Of a DNA stretch of 64,000 nt, positions 1 to 8,575 are shown piece after piece. Within the stretch, counting starts at the first letter, position 1. The number at the start of each line of letters is the position of its first letter. Origin of the DNA: Prevotella sp. UBA2850 (lineage in GTDB: Bacteria; Bacteroidota; Bacteroidia; Bacteroidales; Bacteroidaceae). The notes under the pieces are model-generated. The model was not told the origin of the DNA. It ran no database searches and saw nothing but the letters and a program-made list of their open reading frames with translations. The stretch covers positions 1 to 64,000 of the forward strand of contig DEFO01000008.1 in assembly GCA_002350805.1 (NCBI GenBank), given 5' to 3'. The translations under genes and the position numbers were made by a program.

Positions 1-18
1 GAACTGAGAGGTATGATT
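1..18. repeat. Edge of a dispersed repeat element
   Basis: The first 18 bases contain GAACT followed by GAGAGGTATGAT (6-17). The same 12-mer occurs at 25685-25696, and its complement starts the right arm at 25740, inside the ABC transporter gene. This suggests two copies of one repeat family in the window, the first cut by the window edge. Only the shared 12-mer and its GAACT/TGAG surroundings are seen; the family assignment is inference. Confidence 0.45.
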
Positions 19-51
19 ACCTTTGGCAATTGCTCTCAAACTGGCGGGCAC

Positions 52-69
52 ACTCCCCCTCGGGGGAGT
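52..69. repeat. Perfect GC-rich hairpin
   Basis: ACTCCCCC and GGGGGAGT form an 8-bp stem with a TC loop. No T-run follows on either strand, so it is not a classical terminator. It could end a gene located before the window or belong to a repeat. Confidence 0.5.
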
Positions 70-93
70 TGGTGGGCTTGCCGATATCAAAAG

Positions 94-119
94 GGGCCCT
101 GATTTAGGGCCCTGGTTTA
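94..119. repeat. 13-bp tandem duplication
   Basis: GGGCCCTGATTTA is followed directly by GGGCCCTGGTTTA (12 of 13 identical) and the start of a third unit. No gene covers it. Confidence 0.7.
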
Positions 120-182
120 GGGCGACCTTCGACTCAAGCAAGAGTCAGCCGGTTTGAGCTTTCTATAGGCGGAGTATTGTCC

Positions 183-214
183 TAACTCCCAAACTCCCAA
201 ACTCCTAAACTCCC
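183..214. repeat. Four 8-bp tandem units (AAACTCCC)
   Basis: Units TAACTCCC, AAACTCCC, AAACTCCT and AAACTCCC follow one another. The tract resembles the other short-period tracts at 4667, 15686 and 59302, which also lie between genes. Confidence 0.75.
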
Positions 215-279
215 TTCATCTGTTTTGTCAATAAAAGCGAAAACTTTTCCGCGGTGGGCAGAAATAACTTCATTTTTGC

Positions 280-310
280 TTGCATAATTGTCGATTTTTT
301 AGTATCTTTG
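280..310 (+). promoter_or_regulatory. Promoter ahead of the TPR/HTH regulator
   Basis: A Bacteroidetes -7 box TATCTTTG lies at 303-310, with TTG at 280-282 and a 20-bp spacer. Transcription would start near 316, leaving a leader of roughly 320 nt before the next convincing start codon at 639. Confidence 0.5.
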
Positions 311-638
311 TAACTGAAAAACAGGAGCCTCGCGCTCTTGATTCAACTGACTAAAAACTTCTCTAAACCGCTGTCTTTACAACCATTTGCTGACGAAACC
401 ACCGACCGTGCAAGCCTCGTGACTACTGCTGGGCGCGCATCGGGCAATTTTCGATATGAGTTCGTTGCCAACAACAATGAACTTCGGACTGACTTTGTGC
501 TTCCTTTTCACGCGGAAAAAGCTAAAGGAAGTGCCCCTTCTATTTGTTAATAATTATTAATGTTTTCAAGGGCGTGGGTGTTGTATAGTCTTTTTTGCTT
601 AATTTTGACAATTCAAATACAAAAACACAGAACAAGAG
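311..638 (+). other. Long leader without a convincing gene
   Basis: This stretch follows the promoter at 280-310. It holds an open frame from TTG at 338 to 550 (70 codons) that I do not recognise and that lacks a good start. There are local hairpins, such as GAGC-ctcgc-GCTC near 325-337. Near 530-540 a short GAAG/CTTC stem is followed by AT-rich sequence. It could be a regulatory leader, a small RNA or a degraded repeat. I see no rRNA, tRNA or known riboswitch. Confidence 0.3.
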
Positions 639-2234
639 ATGAGAAACAGATATATTTTTGTATTATTCGTTGCTTTACTTACTTCTGTTGGCATCCTTGC
701 CGACAGACAGACCGACGATATGCTCAGCAAGCTGGACGAGAGCCTTGCCCAGCGCTACCGCTTCGAGCAGCAGAAATTAGACCGCATCAAGCACTTGAAG
801 GAAATGATGGGCCAAGCCAAGGCCCAAGGGCGGCAGTTCGAGCAGACCTACGCCCTCTATAACGAATATAAGAGCTATTGCTACGACTCTGCCCGCAACT
901 ATGCCTACGAGTGTCTGGAGATCAGCCAGCGCGAGAACAATGCCCAGCGCATTGTCAAGTCGAAGAATGCCATTGCCTTCTCGCTCATCTCTGCCGGTAT
1001 TCTGAGCGAGGCCCACGAGGTGATGATGTCGATCAACAGTCGCCAGCTGAAAGACAGCCTGCTGAGCGAATACTACGACAACTACAGCCGTCTGTGGCGG
1101 TCGATGGCCGACTACGTGAAGGAGGAGCCATTCTACACGAAATACATCACGCAGAGCAATGCCTACATCGACTCGCTGAAGCAGATGACGCCCGAGAACA
1201 CCGCCCTGTGGTGGTCGCTCACCGGCTCGCATCAGATGCGCGACCATCAGTATCAGGATGCCCTCCAGTCGTTCGAGAAAGTGCTCCAGCTCTGCGGCGA
1301 CGACAAGCGCCAGCGTGCCATGACTGCCGCCGAGATGGCCTGGGCCTATGTCTATCTGAACGATGAAGACCGTGCCATCGACTACTTCGCCCAGTCGGCC
1401 ATCGCCGACAACGAGACGGCTACCCGCGAGATTACCGCCCTCTACCATCTGTCGCGGCTCATCTACAAGCGAGGCGACTACGAGCGGGCCAGCCAGTATG
1501 TGCACCAGGCGCTCGAGGACGTCAACTTCTACAACTCGCGTCTGCGCAAGGTCGAGATCAACGACATCCTGCCCATCATCGAGCAAGACCGCTATAATGC
1601 CATCCGCAGCCAGCGCAACTGGTTGTTTGCCACCACCGGCCTGTTCGTGGTGCTCCTCCTGGCCATACTCTGGAGCTACTGGTTCATCCGCCGCAAGAAC
1701 CGCAAGCTCACCGAGGCCCGCGAGACCATTGCCGGACAGCTGGAGATGCTGCAGCAGGCCAACCGCCAGCTGAAGGAAGACGACAAGATTAAGAATGCCT
1801 ACATCGGCCGGTCGTTCTACACCAATGCCGAGTTCATTGCCAAGCTCGAGAAACTCTACCTGACCATCGACCGCAAGATTGCCGCACGCCAGTTCGACGA
1901 CCTGCGCTCGATGATGAAACTCTCGACGCTCAATGCCGAGCGCGAGAACATGTACGAGGCCTTCGACCAGACCTTCCTCAAGTTGTTCCCCGACTTTGTG
2001 ACCCGCTACAATGAGCTCTTCGAGGAGAAAGACCGCCGCATGCCCGCCAACGACCATTCGCTGACCTCTGAGATGCGCATTTTCGCCCTCATCCGACTGG
2101 GCATCAACGACAGCGAGCGCATTGCCAAGTTCCTCGACTATTCGGTCCACACGGTGAATACCTACAAGACGCGCATCAAGAACCGCTCGACTGCCGAGAA
2201 TGATCAGTTCGAGAAGCTCATCATGGCCATCTAG
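639..2234 (+). CDS. TPR-like membrane sensor with C-terminal HTH (DUF6377 type)
   Basis: This 531-residue protein resembles the Bacteroidetes regulators carrying a DUF6377 C-terminus. Residues 1-21 form a signal peptide. A helical, tetratricopeptide-like region (about 25-320) should lie in the periplasm. One transmembrane segment covers about 328-348 (LFVVLLLAILWSYWF), followed by a basic patch and a coiled coil (about 352-385). The C-terminus (about 479-517) looks like a LuxR-type helix-turn-helix, with the core IAKFLDYSVHTVNTYKTRI. Proteins of this kind are thought to sense through the periplasmic repeats and bind DNA directly, without a kinase. Its position ahead of the glycoside hydrolases suggests it controls them, which is inference. 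A hairpin terminator follows, so the GH31 gene downstream probably has its own promoter. A long open frame on the opposite strand is a codon-usage shadow. Confidence 0.8.
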   Translation: MRNRYIFVLFVALLTSVGILADRQTDDMLSKLDESLAQRYRFEQQKLDRIKHLKEMMGQAKAQGRQFEQTYALYNEYKSYCYDSARNYAYECLEISQRENNAQRIVKSKNAIAFSLISAGILSEAHEVMMSINSRQLKDSLLSEYYDNYSRLWRSMADYVKEEPFYTKYITQSNAYIDSLKQMTPENTALWWSLTGSHQMRDHQYQDALQSFEKVLQLCGDDKRQRAMTAAEMAWAYVYLNDEDRAIDYFAQSAIADNETATREITALYHLSRLIYKRGDYERASQYVHQALEDVNFYNSRLRKVEINDILPIIEQDRYNAIRSQRNWLFATTGLFVVLLLAILWSYWFIRRKNRKLTEARETIAGQLEMLQQANRQLKEDDKIKNAYIGRSFYTNAEFIAKLEKLYLTIDRKIAARQFDDLRSMMKLSTLNAERENMYEAFDQTFLKLFPDFVTRYNELFEEKDRRMPANDHSLTSEMRIFALIRLGINDSERIAKFLDYSVHTVNTYKTRIKNRSTAENDQFEKLIMAI

Positions 2235-2281
2235 CGGTCTTCCGAAACGAATATTTCCTTTATACAAAATCGTGTCGCATC

Positions 2282-2320
2282 AAACCGAAGTTGCTGATTG
2301 TCAGTAGCTTCGGTTTTATA
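2282..2320 (+). terminator. Rho-independent terminator
   Basis: AAACCGAAG (2282-2290) pairs with CTTCGGTTT (2308-2316), followed by further T and A bases. The loop contains a smaller CTGA/TCAG stem. It closes the regulator transcript. Confidence 0.75.
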
Positions 2321-2377
2321 TTACCCAATATGGGTTATACATTCACTTGCTTTTTTCTTATTCGTGTCATTAATGAA

Positions 2378-2385
2378 TAACTTTG
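2378..2385 (+). promoter_or_regulatory. -7 promoter box for the first GH31 gene
   Basis: TAACTTTG matches TAnnTTTG and is followed by GC. A matching TTTG at the ideal -33 distance is not evident. The start codon at 2413 lies 27 bases after the box. Confidence 0.45.
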
Positions 2386-2412
2386 CACTTGGAAAAACCT
2401 AAACGCAAAGTT

Positions 2413-4662
2413 ATGAAAAGATTGATAGTAGTGATCGCGCTTTTCCTCGGCCTCACCTCGGTGCAGGCACAGAACAGCAATCCCGTGGCCGACCCCGGGG
2501 CAGTGGTGCTGTCGGGCAAAGCCCGTTTCACGGTTCTTACTCCCGAGATGATTCGTATTCAGTACAGCGACCGCGGTCTCTTTGAAGACCGTGCCACCTT
2601 TGCCGTCATCAACCGGCGACTGCCCGTGCCGCAGTTTACCACCGAGCAGGCCGACGGGTGGCTCACCATCAAGACCGCTGCCCTCACCCTGAGATATAAG
2701 ATAGGTGGTGTCATCGATGCGAAAACCCCGTCGGACAAGGTGCTCAACATCAGCTTTGCCCTCAACGGGCGGAATGTGCTTTGGTATCCCGGCAAGGACG
2801 ACGCACTCAACCTGAAAGGTACCACGCGTACGCTCGACGGACAGATTGGCGACAACAAACGGGCCGAGATGGAGAACGGACTGCTCTCGCGAGCCGGATG
2901 GGCCATCATCGACGAGTCGCCCCTCACACGCCGGGGTGACGGTTCCACCACCTTTGCCTTCGACCGCGACTGCGACGGCATAGAGTGGGTGGCCGAGCCG
3001 GTGGACAAGAATGCCGTCGACTGGTATTTCCTGGGTTACGGTCATCAGTATAAGAAAGCCCTTGGCGACTTCATCAAGGTGGCTGGCCGTCAGCCCATGC
3101 CGCCGCTCTACGTGCTGGGCTACTGGTACAGCAAATACCAGCGTTACACCAGCGACGAGTTCATGGAGATTGTGAACGATGTGAAGCGCAACCAGATACC
3201 CATGGACGTGATGATATTCGATATGGACTGGCACACGCAGGGATGGACCGGCTGGACCTGGGACCGCACTGCCATTCCCGACCCCGAGGGACTCATCGAC
3301 TGGATGCACCAGCAGGGACTGAAGGTGTCGCTCAACCTCCATCCTGCCGACGGTGTTGACGACGACGAGGACTATTTCACCGAACTGCGCGACGCCATGG
3401 GGCTCGACGCCTCGGCGAAGGTGGTGCCCTGGAATCTGAGCGACCCCAAGTTCTATCACAATATGTTCAACACCATCATCCGTGCCCGCGAGAAGCAGGG
3501 AGTGGACTTCTGGTGGATTGACTGGCAGCAGAACCTCACCAGCAAATATGTGAAGGGACTGTCGGAGACATTCTGGTGCAACCACGTGTTCTACAACGAC
3601 ATGCGCCTGAACCGTCCCAACCATCGTCCGCTCATCTTCCACCGCTGGGGAGGACTCGGCAGCCACCGTTATCCGATAGGCTTCTCGGGCGACTCGTTCA
3701 CCACCTACGGCACACTGGCCTGGCAGCCTTACTTCACCGCCACGGCATCGAATGTGGGATTCGGCTATTGGGGACACGACCTGGGCGGCCACCAGCAGAC
3801 CGGCGGCAACGATCCCGAGATCTATCTGCGATGGATGCAGTATGGCGTGTTCACACCCATCTTCCGCACCCATGCCACCAACTGGCCCGGCATAGAGCGC
3901 CGCATCTGGAAATACGAGAACTTCCCCCTGCTGCTCGAAACCGTCAGACTGCGCTATGCGCTGATGCCTTACATCTATACCGCTGCCCGTCAGGCCTACG
4001 ACACGGGTGTGAGCCTCTGCCGTCCCCTCTACTACGAGTGGCCCGAGGCCAACAATGCCTACCTCTTCGAAGACGAGTATATGTTTGGCGACGATATTCT
4101 CGTGGCTCCCATTGTGACTCCTACCGGAGCCGATGGCAAGGCCAGCCGCCGCACCTGGTTGCCCGAGGGCCGCTGGTTCGATGTGTGCCGCAATGCAGTG
4201 GTCGAGGGCAACCGCGTCTTCACCGACAGCTACACACAAGAGGAGATACCTTATTTCTATCGTGCAGGAGCCGTCATCGTGAACAATCCGCCCATGATGA
4301 ACCTCAACACCCGTCCCGACCGTCTGATCGTGAAGGTGGTGCCCGGAGCCGACGGCTCGTCAACGCTCTACGAGGATGAGGGCGACACCGAGAACTATAA
4401 GAAGGGTGTGTTCACTACAACCAAGCTGCGCCACGAGGGCTCTACACTCACCATCGAACCGCGCAAGGGCTCATTCCCGGGCATGCTCAGCGAGCGCGCC
4501 TACACCGTTGAGTTCCTCTCGGTTGACCGCCCGGCCAGCGTGACCGTCAATGGCATGGCACTCACCAACGGCGCCTGGAACTACAACGACCAGACCAAGA
4601 CCGTGACCGTGTTTGTGCCCATGACAGCTTGCGACAAGCAGCTGACGGTCAGCATCAAGTGA
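2413..4662 (+). CDS. Secreted GH31 alpha-glycosidase (copy 1)
   Basis: A 749-residue GH31 enzyme. The start at 2413 gives the clean signal peptide MKRLIVVIALFLGLTSVQAQ; the frame opens earlier, but that part overlaps the -7 box. The catalytic TIM barrel is recognisable from MIFDMDWH and SLNLHPADGV. The nucleophile should be D370 in DFWWIDWQQN, and the acid/base D427 in GFSGDSF. GH31 includes alpha-glucosidases, alpha-xylosidases and related retaining enzymes; the exact substrate cannot be read here. A beta-sandwich C-terminus follows the barrel. The enzyme is about two-thirds identical by eye to the GH31 at 10982, and both are followed by a SusE-like gene, so the pair was duplicated. Confidence 0.9.
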   Translation: MKRLIVVIALFLGLTSVQAQNSNPVADPGAVVLSGKARFTVLTPEMIRIQYSDRGLFEDRATFAVINRRLPVPQFTTEQADGWLTIKTAALTLRYKIGGVIDAKTPSDKVLNISFALNGRNVLWYPGKDDALNLKGTTRTLDGQIGDNKRAEMENGLLSRAGWAIIDESPLTRRGDGSTTFAFDRDCDGIEWVAEPVDKNAVDWYFLGYGHQYKKALGDFIKVAGRQPMPPLYVLGYWYSKYQRYTSDEFMEIVNDVKRNQIPMDVMIFDMDWHTQGWTGWTWDRTAIPDPEGLIDWMHQQGLKVSLNLHPADGVDDDEDYFTELRDAMGLDASAKVVPWNLSDPKFYHNMFNTIIRAREKQGVDFWWIDWQQNLTSKYVKGLSETFWCNHVFYNDMRLNRPNHRPLIFHRWGGLGSHRYPIGFSGDSFTTYGTLAWQPYFTATASNVGFGYWGHDLGGHQQTGGNDPEIYLRWMQYGVFTPIFRTHATNWPGIERRIWKYENFPLLLETVRLRYALMPYIYTAARQAYDTGVSLCRPLYYEWPEANNAYLFEDEYMFGDDILVAPIVTPTGADGKASRRTWLPEGRWFDVCRNAVVEGNRVFTDSYTQEEIPYFYRAGAVIVNNPPMMNLNTRPDRLIVKVVPGADGSSTLYEDEGDTENYKKGVFTTTKLRHEGSTLTIEPRKGSFPGMLSERAYTVEFLSVDRPASVTVNGMALTNGAWNYNDQTKTVTVFVPMTACDKQLTVSIK

Positions 4663-4666
4663 AATA

Positions 4667-4720
4667 CTAGGCTCTCCTAGGTTTTCCTAGGCTCTCTTAG
4701 GTTTTCCTAGGCATTCCTAT
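4667..4720. repeat. 10-bp tandem repeat (CTAGGYTYTC)
   Basis: Five units with exact 10-bp spacing start 5 bases after the GH31 stop: CTAGGCTCTC, CTAGGTTTTC, CTAGGCTCTC, TTAGGTTTTC and CTAGGCATTC, then CTAT. The period is close to one DNA helical turn, so the CTAG cores face the same side. Confidence 0.85.
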
Positions 4721-4755
4721 CACCCAGCATCAAAAAACTCCATAGAAGAAAAAAT

Positions 4756-5487
4756 ATGATGAGAAGACTTTATTCATTAGCCATCCTGCTCTTGAGCTGC
4801 ATTGCGCTCTCGGCAGAAGAATACCAGGAGCTGTGGATTGCAGGCTCGGCTGTTCCCGGTGGCGTGCAGAAACTCCAGAAAGTGAGCAACGACGATTTCA
4901 AATATGCCGGCAGACTCAACGTCGGCGAGCTGCGCATCATGACCACCAAGAAGGTTGGCCGGCAGACCCGCTGTCTGACTCCCGTGCTGCCCGATGCCAA
5001 TATAGCCAACCACGGCCTGGCTTGGCAGGAGACCGCAGGCACAGGCGGCGAGGCCTGGCAGGTGGTGGTGGCCGAAGATCGTTACCGGTTCCATGTCTAT
5101 ACAACCAGCCACACGCTCAAGGGCGAGATTGTGCAGCCTTGGGGCGAGTTGTTCGTCGGTGGCGGTGCCACGGCGTCGGGCTGGAAAGAAGGCAAGATGC
5201 AGCTCATGAGACAGTCGCTCGACGATCCCTACGTCTGGACGTGGGAGGGAGAGCTCAAGCGCCATCCAGAGTTCGAGGAGCCAGCCAGCTTTAAGTTCCA
5301 GGGGCAAGACCGCTGGTATCCGAAGGCTGTGCATCCCTATCAGGCCGATACCGACATTCTGAAAGACAGCCGACTGCGTACTGGTGGCAGCGACACCAAG
5401 TGGACACTCAGTCAGGACGGTATCTACCGCATCACCATCGACTTGTTCCATGAGACCGTCAAGGCGCAGTTGGTGGGGAAACAATAG
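4756..5487 (+). CDS. SusE/SusF-like glycan-binding surface protein (copy 1)
   Basis: A 243-residue secreted protein built of beta-rich modules like the starch-binding domains of SusE/SusF. The repeated phrase 'ELWIAGSAVPGG... / ELFVGGGATASGW...' marks two modules (about 24-120 and 125-240). The second carries the typical aromatic and KFQGQ-type binding-face pattern and ends in the DTKWTLSQDGIYRITIDL strand pair. The leader LLLSCIALSAEE could be a lipoprotein signal (Cys at the end of LLSC) or an ordinary signal cut after ALSA. The related protein at 13422 has no such Cys. It probably holds alpha-glycan at the cell surface for the adjacent GH31. Confidence 0.72.
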   Translation: MMRRLYSLAILLLSCIALSAEEYQELWIAGSAVPGGVQKLQKVSNDDFKYAGRLNVGELRIMTTKKVGRQTRCLTPVLPDANIANHGLAWQETAGTGGEAWQVVVAEDRYRFHVYTTSHTLKGEIVQPWGELFVGGGATASGWKEGKMQLMRQSLDDPYVWTWEGELKRHPEFEEPASFKFQGQDRWYPKAVHPYQADTDILKDSRLRTGGSDTKWTLSQDGIYRITIDLFHETVKAQLVGKQ

Positions 5488-5572
5488 GCCGACCCGTTGT
5501 GCGATGCATGGAATGTGCATCGCCATTGGCGTTTCAAGAGAAAACACTTCAACTATAAATAACTAAAACCAA

Positions 5573-8548
5573 ATGATTATGAAGCAGAATTTACTTATTG
5601 CACTTCTGTCCGTCCTATTCGGTTGGGCAGGAGTCTCTGAGGCTTTCGCCTTGGATCAGAAAGATGGTGTCTACCAGATTGGTAATGCCCAAGACCTCGA
5701 GGATTTCTCTAACCTCGTGGCCAGTGGTAATGGTGCCGTCAATGCCGTGCTGACAGCCGACATCGAAATGGCTGGTGTCGACCATCAGCCCATCGGTACG
5801 GTGGGAAGTCCCTTCAAGGGTACTTTCGACGGTCAGGAGCACTTCGTCCGTAACATGACCATCAACCTGCCCGAGCAGGAGTATGTGGGCCTGTTTGGTG
5901 TGCTGAACGATGGTGCTTACATCAAGAATGTGATTGTCGACAATGGCTCGTCGATTACCGGTTTGCGCTTTGTCGGTGGTATTGCCGGTGGAACCAACGG
6001 AGGCGGCTCGGTCACCTTCGAGAACTGCGGTAACGAGGCTAGCATCGGTGCCAGTCAGGAGAATGCTGCTGGTATCTGTGGCGTGAGCATGGGTAGTGCC
6101 TGTGGCATTAAGTTGCTCAATTGCTTTAACACTGGTGGTATCAGCGGTGGTCGCGAGGCTGCAGCCCTCTGCGGTTGGGTTGGCGACAATGGTAGTGTGA
6201 TTACCAACTGCTACAATGCCGGTTTCGTCATCGGCATGGATGGCTCCAACTCTATGTGGCGTAATGGCAATGGCAAGGGAACCAACAACTTCGACTCTTA
6301 TGGCAACCAGGGCACAGCTATCAGCGACGACGAATACGACCTCTCTTGTGGAGCAGTGGCTTATCAGATCAACGGCAACAAGTCGGAAGATGTGGTGTGG
6401 TTCCAGCGCATTGGCGAGGATGCCCATCCCGTTCCGTTTGCTTCTCATGGCGTCGTCTATGCCGTGGGTGCCCTGAACTGCGACGGTACTTCGAAGAGTG
6501 GCGATGCCACCTACTCGAACGTCAACGAGTCTAACCGTGACCCCCATACTTTTGTCGACGGTATCTGCTCGGTTTGTGGTGATGTAGACAAGAACTATCT
6601 GCCGCTGGCCGACGGTTTCTATACCCTCAACACCGCTACCGACCTCAACTGGTTTGCCGCTTTGGTGAACAAGGGCAACAAGAAAGTCAATGCCCGTCTG
6701 GGTGCTGACATCGATTTCAGCGAGTACACCAAGAAAGATGTCATGATTGGTGGCGATTTCTACTCAGCCAACGAGGGTGATGAAAGCAAGTCCTTCGAGG
6801 GCATCTTCGACGGTCAGGGACATAAGATCACGGTCAACTACACCGCCTCTTACGATGGTGTGGCTCTCTTCAAGGTAGTCACCAACTCTACCATCCGCAA
6901 TCTGATAGTCGACGGTACCATCGAGAGCACTCAGCGCTTCATCGGCGGTCTCGGCTTTGTGAGCCGCGGTACCTGTACCTACGAGAACATTGTGGTGGCT
7001 GTCAACATCACTGGCTCTTATCCCGGCGATGCTACTCATGGTGGTTTCTTTGCCGTTTGTCATGAGAGTCCTACCTTCAACAACTGTGCCTTCATCGGTT
7101 CGATGAATGCCCCCGACTGTCAGGGTAGTGCCGCCATCATCGGTTATGCTCATGGAAGTGTCGAGACCATCATCAAGAACAGCTACGTTGCGGCTTCACT
7201 GCTCAGTCTGGCTGGCAACTCCACCGTTCTTGCCCGTCACGTCAACACTCGTCTGAATTGCTATTACACCGACAATATCACCAGCTTGAGCGACGATGCT
7301 TGCGAGGTGGTTTCTATGGCTGCCGTGAAGTCGGGTGAACTCTGCTACAAGATCAATCAGGGTGCCGGCAGCGACGCTTGGCGCCAGACATTGAACAGCG
7401 ACGACTATCCCCTTCCGTTTGTCGACCACGGCATGGTTTATGCCAATGGTTCGCTCAAGTGCGACGGTACCATGGGCGACGATATCACTTATTCTAATAC
7501 CGAGGGTCAGGCACAGCGCGATGAGCACCAATATTACGACGACATCTGCACGGTGTGCGGTGCCCGCATGATTCGCAATGGCAGTCAGCTGAAGGCTCTT
7601 GCCGATGCCATCAACAGTCAGGAGCTCAGCGGCAATGTCATCGTCGACCTTGCTGGCGACATCGACCTTCAGGGTATTGACTTCCAGGGTATTGGTACGC
7701 GCAAAGGCGACGAAAAGATTCCGTACACAGGAACTTTCGACGGCCATGGCTATCGTATCAAGAATATGATTATCGAGAGCGACGAGGGCAACAAGGGCCT
7801 CTTCGGTCTGGCCAGTGGTGCCACCATCAAGAATGTCATCATCGACAAGAGTTGCGACATCTACTCAACAGGTTACTCTGCAGGTATCGTTGGTACAGCT
7901 GTGGGTCGTGCCACACTTACCATCGAGAATTGTGGTAACGAGGCTCCTGTCAACGTAGGTGCCAGTGGTGCCAACGGTGCTGGTATCCTGGGCGTGAATG
8001 ATATGAGCGAGGCTTATGTGCGCATCATCAACTGCTACAACACCGGTGATATCGTCGGACAGCGTGAGTGTGCTGCTATCAGCGGCTGGCTGGGCGACCG
8101 TGCAGAGGTCATCAACTGCTACAACAGCGGTGAGGTGGCTCCCGAGTCGGTGGATGGCGACCGTACCTTCGGCCGTTACAATGGCAGTGGTGTTACCTTC
8201 ACCAACTGTTACGAGGTGAATGGCCGTCAGGTGACAGCTGCCACAGCCGACGACGTGACCAGTGGTAAGCTCTGCTACGACCTCAACCAGGGCGCTGGCG
8301 AGACCATCTACTATCAGACGCTTGGCACTGACACCCATCCCATCTTCGATGCCACTCACCTTGAGGTGATCAAGGAGGGCGACAAATATGTTAATGCAAC
8401 TGGTTCAGGCATTAGTTCTACAGTCAGCAAGGTGGAGGGTGACGCTGCCGTCTATTCGCTCAGTGGCGTTCGCCAGCAGAAGCTCAGCCGTGGCGTGAAC
8501 ATCGTGCGCCGTGCTGATGGCCGTGTGGTGAAAGTGCTTGTAAAGTAA
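5573..8548 (+). CDS. Large secreted GLUG-repeat (beta-helix) protein
   Basis: A 991-residue secreted protein of unknown function. After a signal peptide it has three homologous modules, about residues 30-330, 345-655 and 663-935. Each opens with an 'ADLxxF...GN' segment and a GTFDGxGH motif and continues with GLUG-type repeats (GLFG, NCGNEA, NCYNTG). The first two modules end in a Cys-x-x-Cys motif (GICSVCG, DICTVCG). Such repeats usually fold as a parallel beta-helix and occur in adhesins and surface proteins. The last 35 residues (VYSLSGVRQQ...GVNIVRRADGR) are the tail shared with other proteins here. It sits between GH31 genes, so a glycan-binding or adhesive role is possible. An alternative start is ATG at 5579. 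Confidence 0.75.
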   Translation: MIMKQNLLIALLSVLFGWAGVSEAFALDQKDGVYQIGNAQDLEDFSNLVASGNGAVNAVLTADIEMAGVDHQPIGTVGSPFKGTFDGQEHFVRNMTINLPEQEYVGLFGVLNDGAYIKNVIVDNGSSITGLRFVGGIAGGTNGGGSVTFENCGNEASIGASQENAAGICGVSMGSACGIKLLNCFNTGGISGGREAAALCGWVGDNGSVITNCYNAGFVIGMDGSNSMWRNGNGKGTNNFDSYGNQGTAISDDEYDLSCGAVAYQINGNKSEDVVWFQRIGEDAHPVPFASHGVVYAVGALNCDGTSKSGDATYSNVNESNRDPHTFVDGICSVCGDVDKNYLPLADGFYTLNTATDLNWFAALVNKGNKKVNARLGADIDFSEYTKKDVMIGGDFYSANEGDESKSFEGIFDGQGHKITVNYTASYDGVALFKVVTNSTIRNLIVDGTIESTQRFIGGLGFVSRGTCTYENIVVAVNITGSYPGDATHGGFFAVCHESPTFNNCAFIGSMNAPDCQGSAAIIGYAHGSVETIIKNSYVAASLLSLAGNSTVLARHVNTRLNCYYTDNITSLSDDACEVVSMAAVKSGELCYKINQGAGSDAWRQTLNSDDYPLPFVDHGMVYANGSLKCDGTMGDDITYSNTEGQAQRDEHQYYDDICTVCGARMIRNGSQLKALADAINSQELSGNVIVDLAGDIDLQGIDFQGIGTRKGDEKIPYTGTFDGHGYRIKNMIIESDEGNKGLFGLASGATIKNVIIDKSCDIYSTGYSAGIVGTAVGRATLTIENCGNEAPVNVGASGANGAGILGVNDMSEAYVRIINCYNTGDIVGQRECAAISGWLGDRAEVINCYNSGEVAPESVDGDRTFGRYNGSGVTFTNCYEVNGRQVTAATADDVTSGKLCYDLNQGAGETIYYQTLGTDTHPIFDATHLEVIKEGDKYVNATGSGISSTVSKVEGDAAVYSLSGVRQQKLSRGVNIVRRADGRVVKVLVK

Positions 8549-8575
8549 TCAGTCAGTCTAACTAAACAGCCAGTG

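Noticed and set aside
338..550. Possible 70-residue protein from a TTG start
   Set aside because: No recognisable domain, weak start and no ribosome-site support; kept only as part of the leader description.
777..2267. Open frame of 496 codons opposite the TPR/HTH regulator
   Set aside because: It mirrors the codon pattern of the plus-strand gene, which has a signal peptide, membrane helix and HTH. The antisense product is low-complexity (rich in L, V, H, G) with no recognisable domain.
2335..4239. Open frame of 634 codons opposite GH31 copy 1
   Set aside because: GH31 catalytic motifs are intact on the plus strand; the antisense frame has no motif and spans the GH31 promoter.
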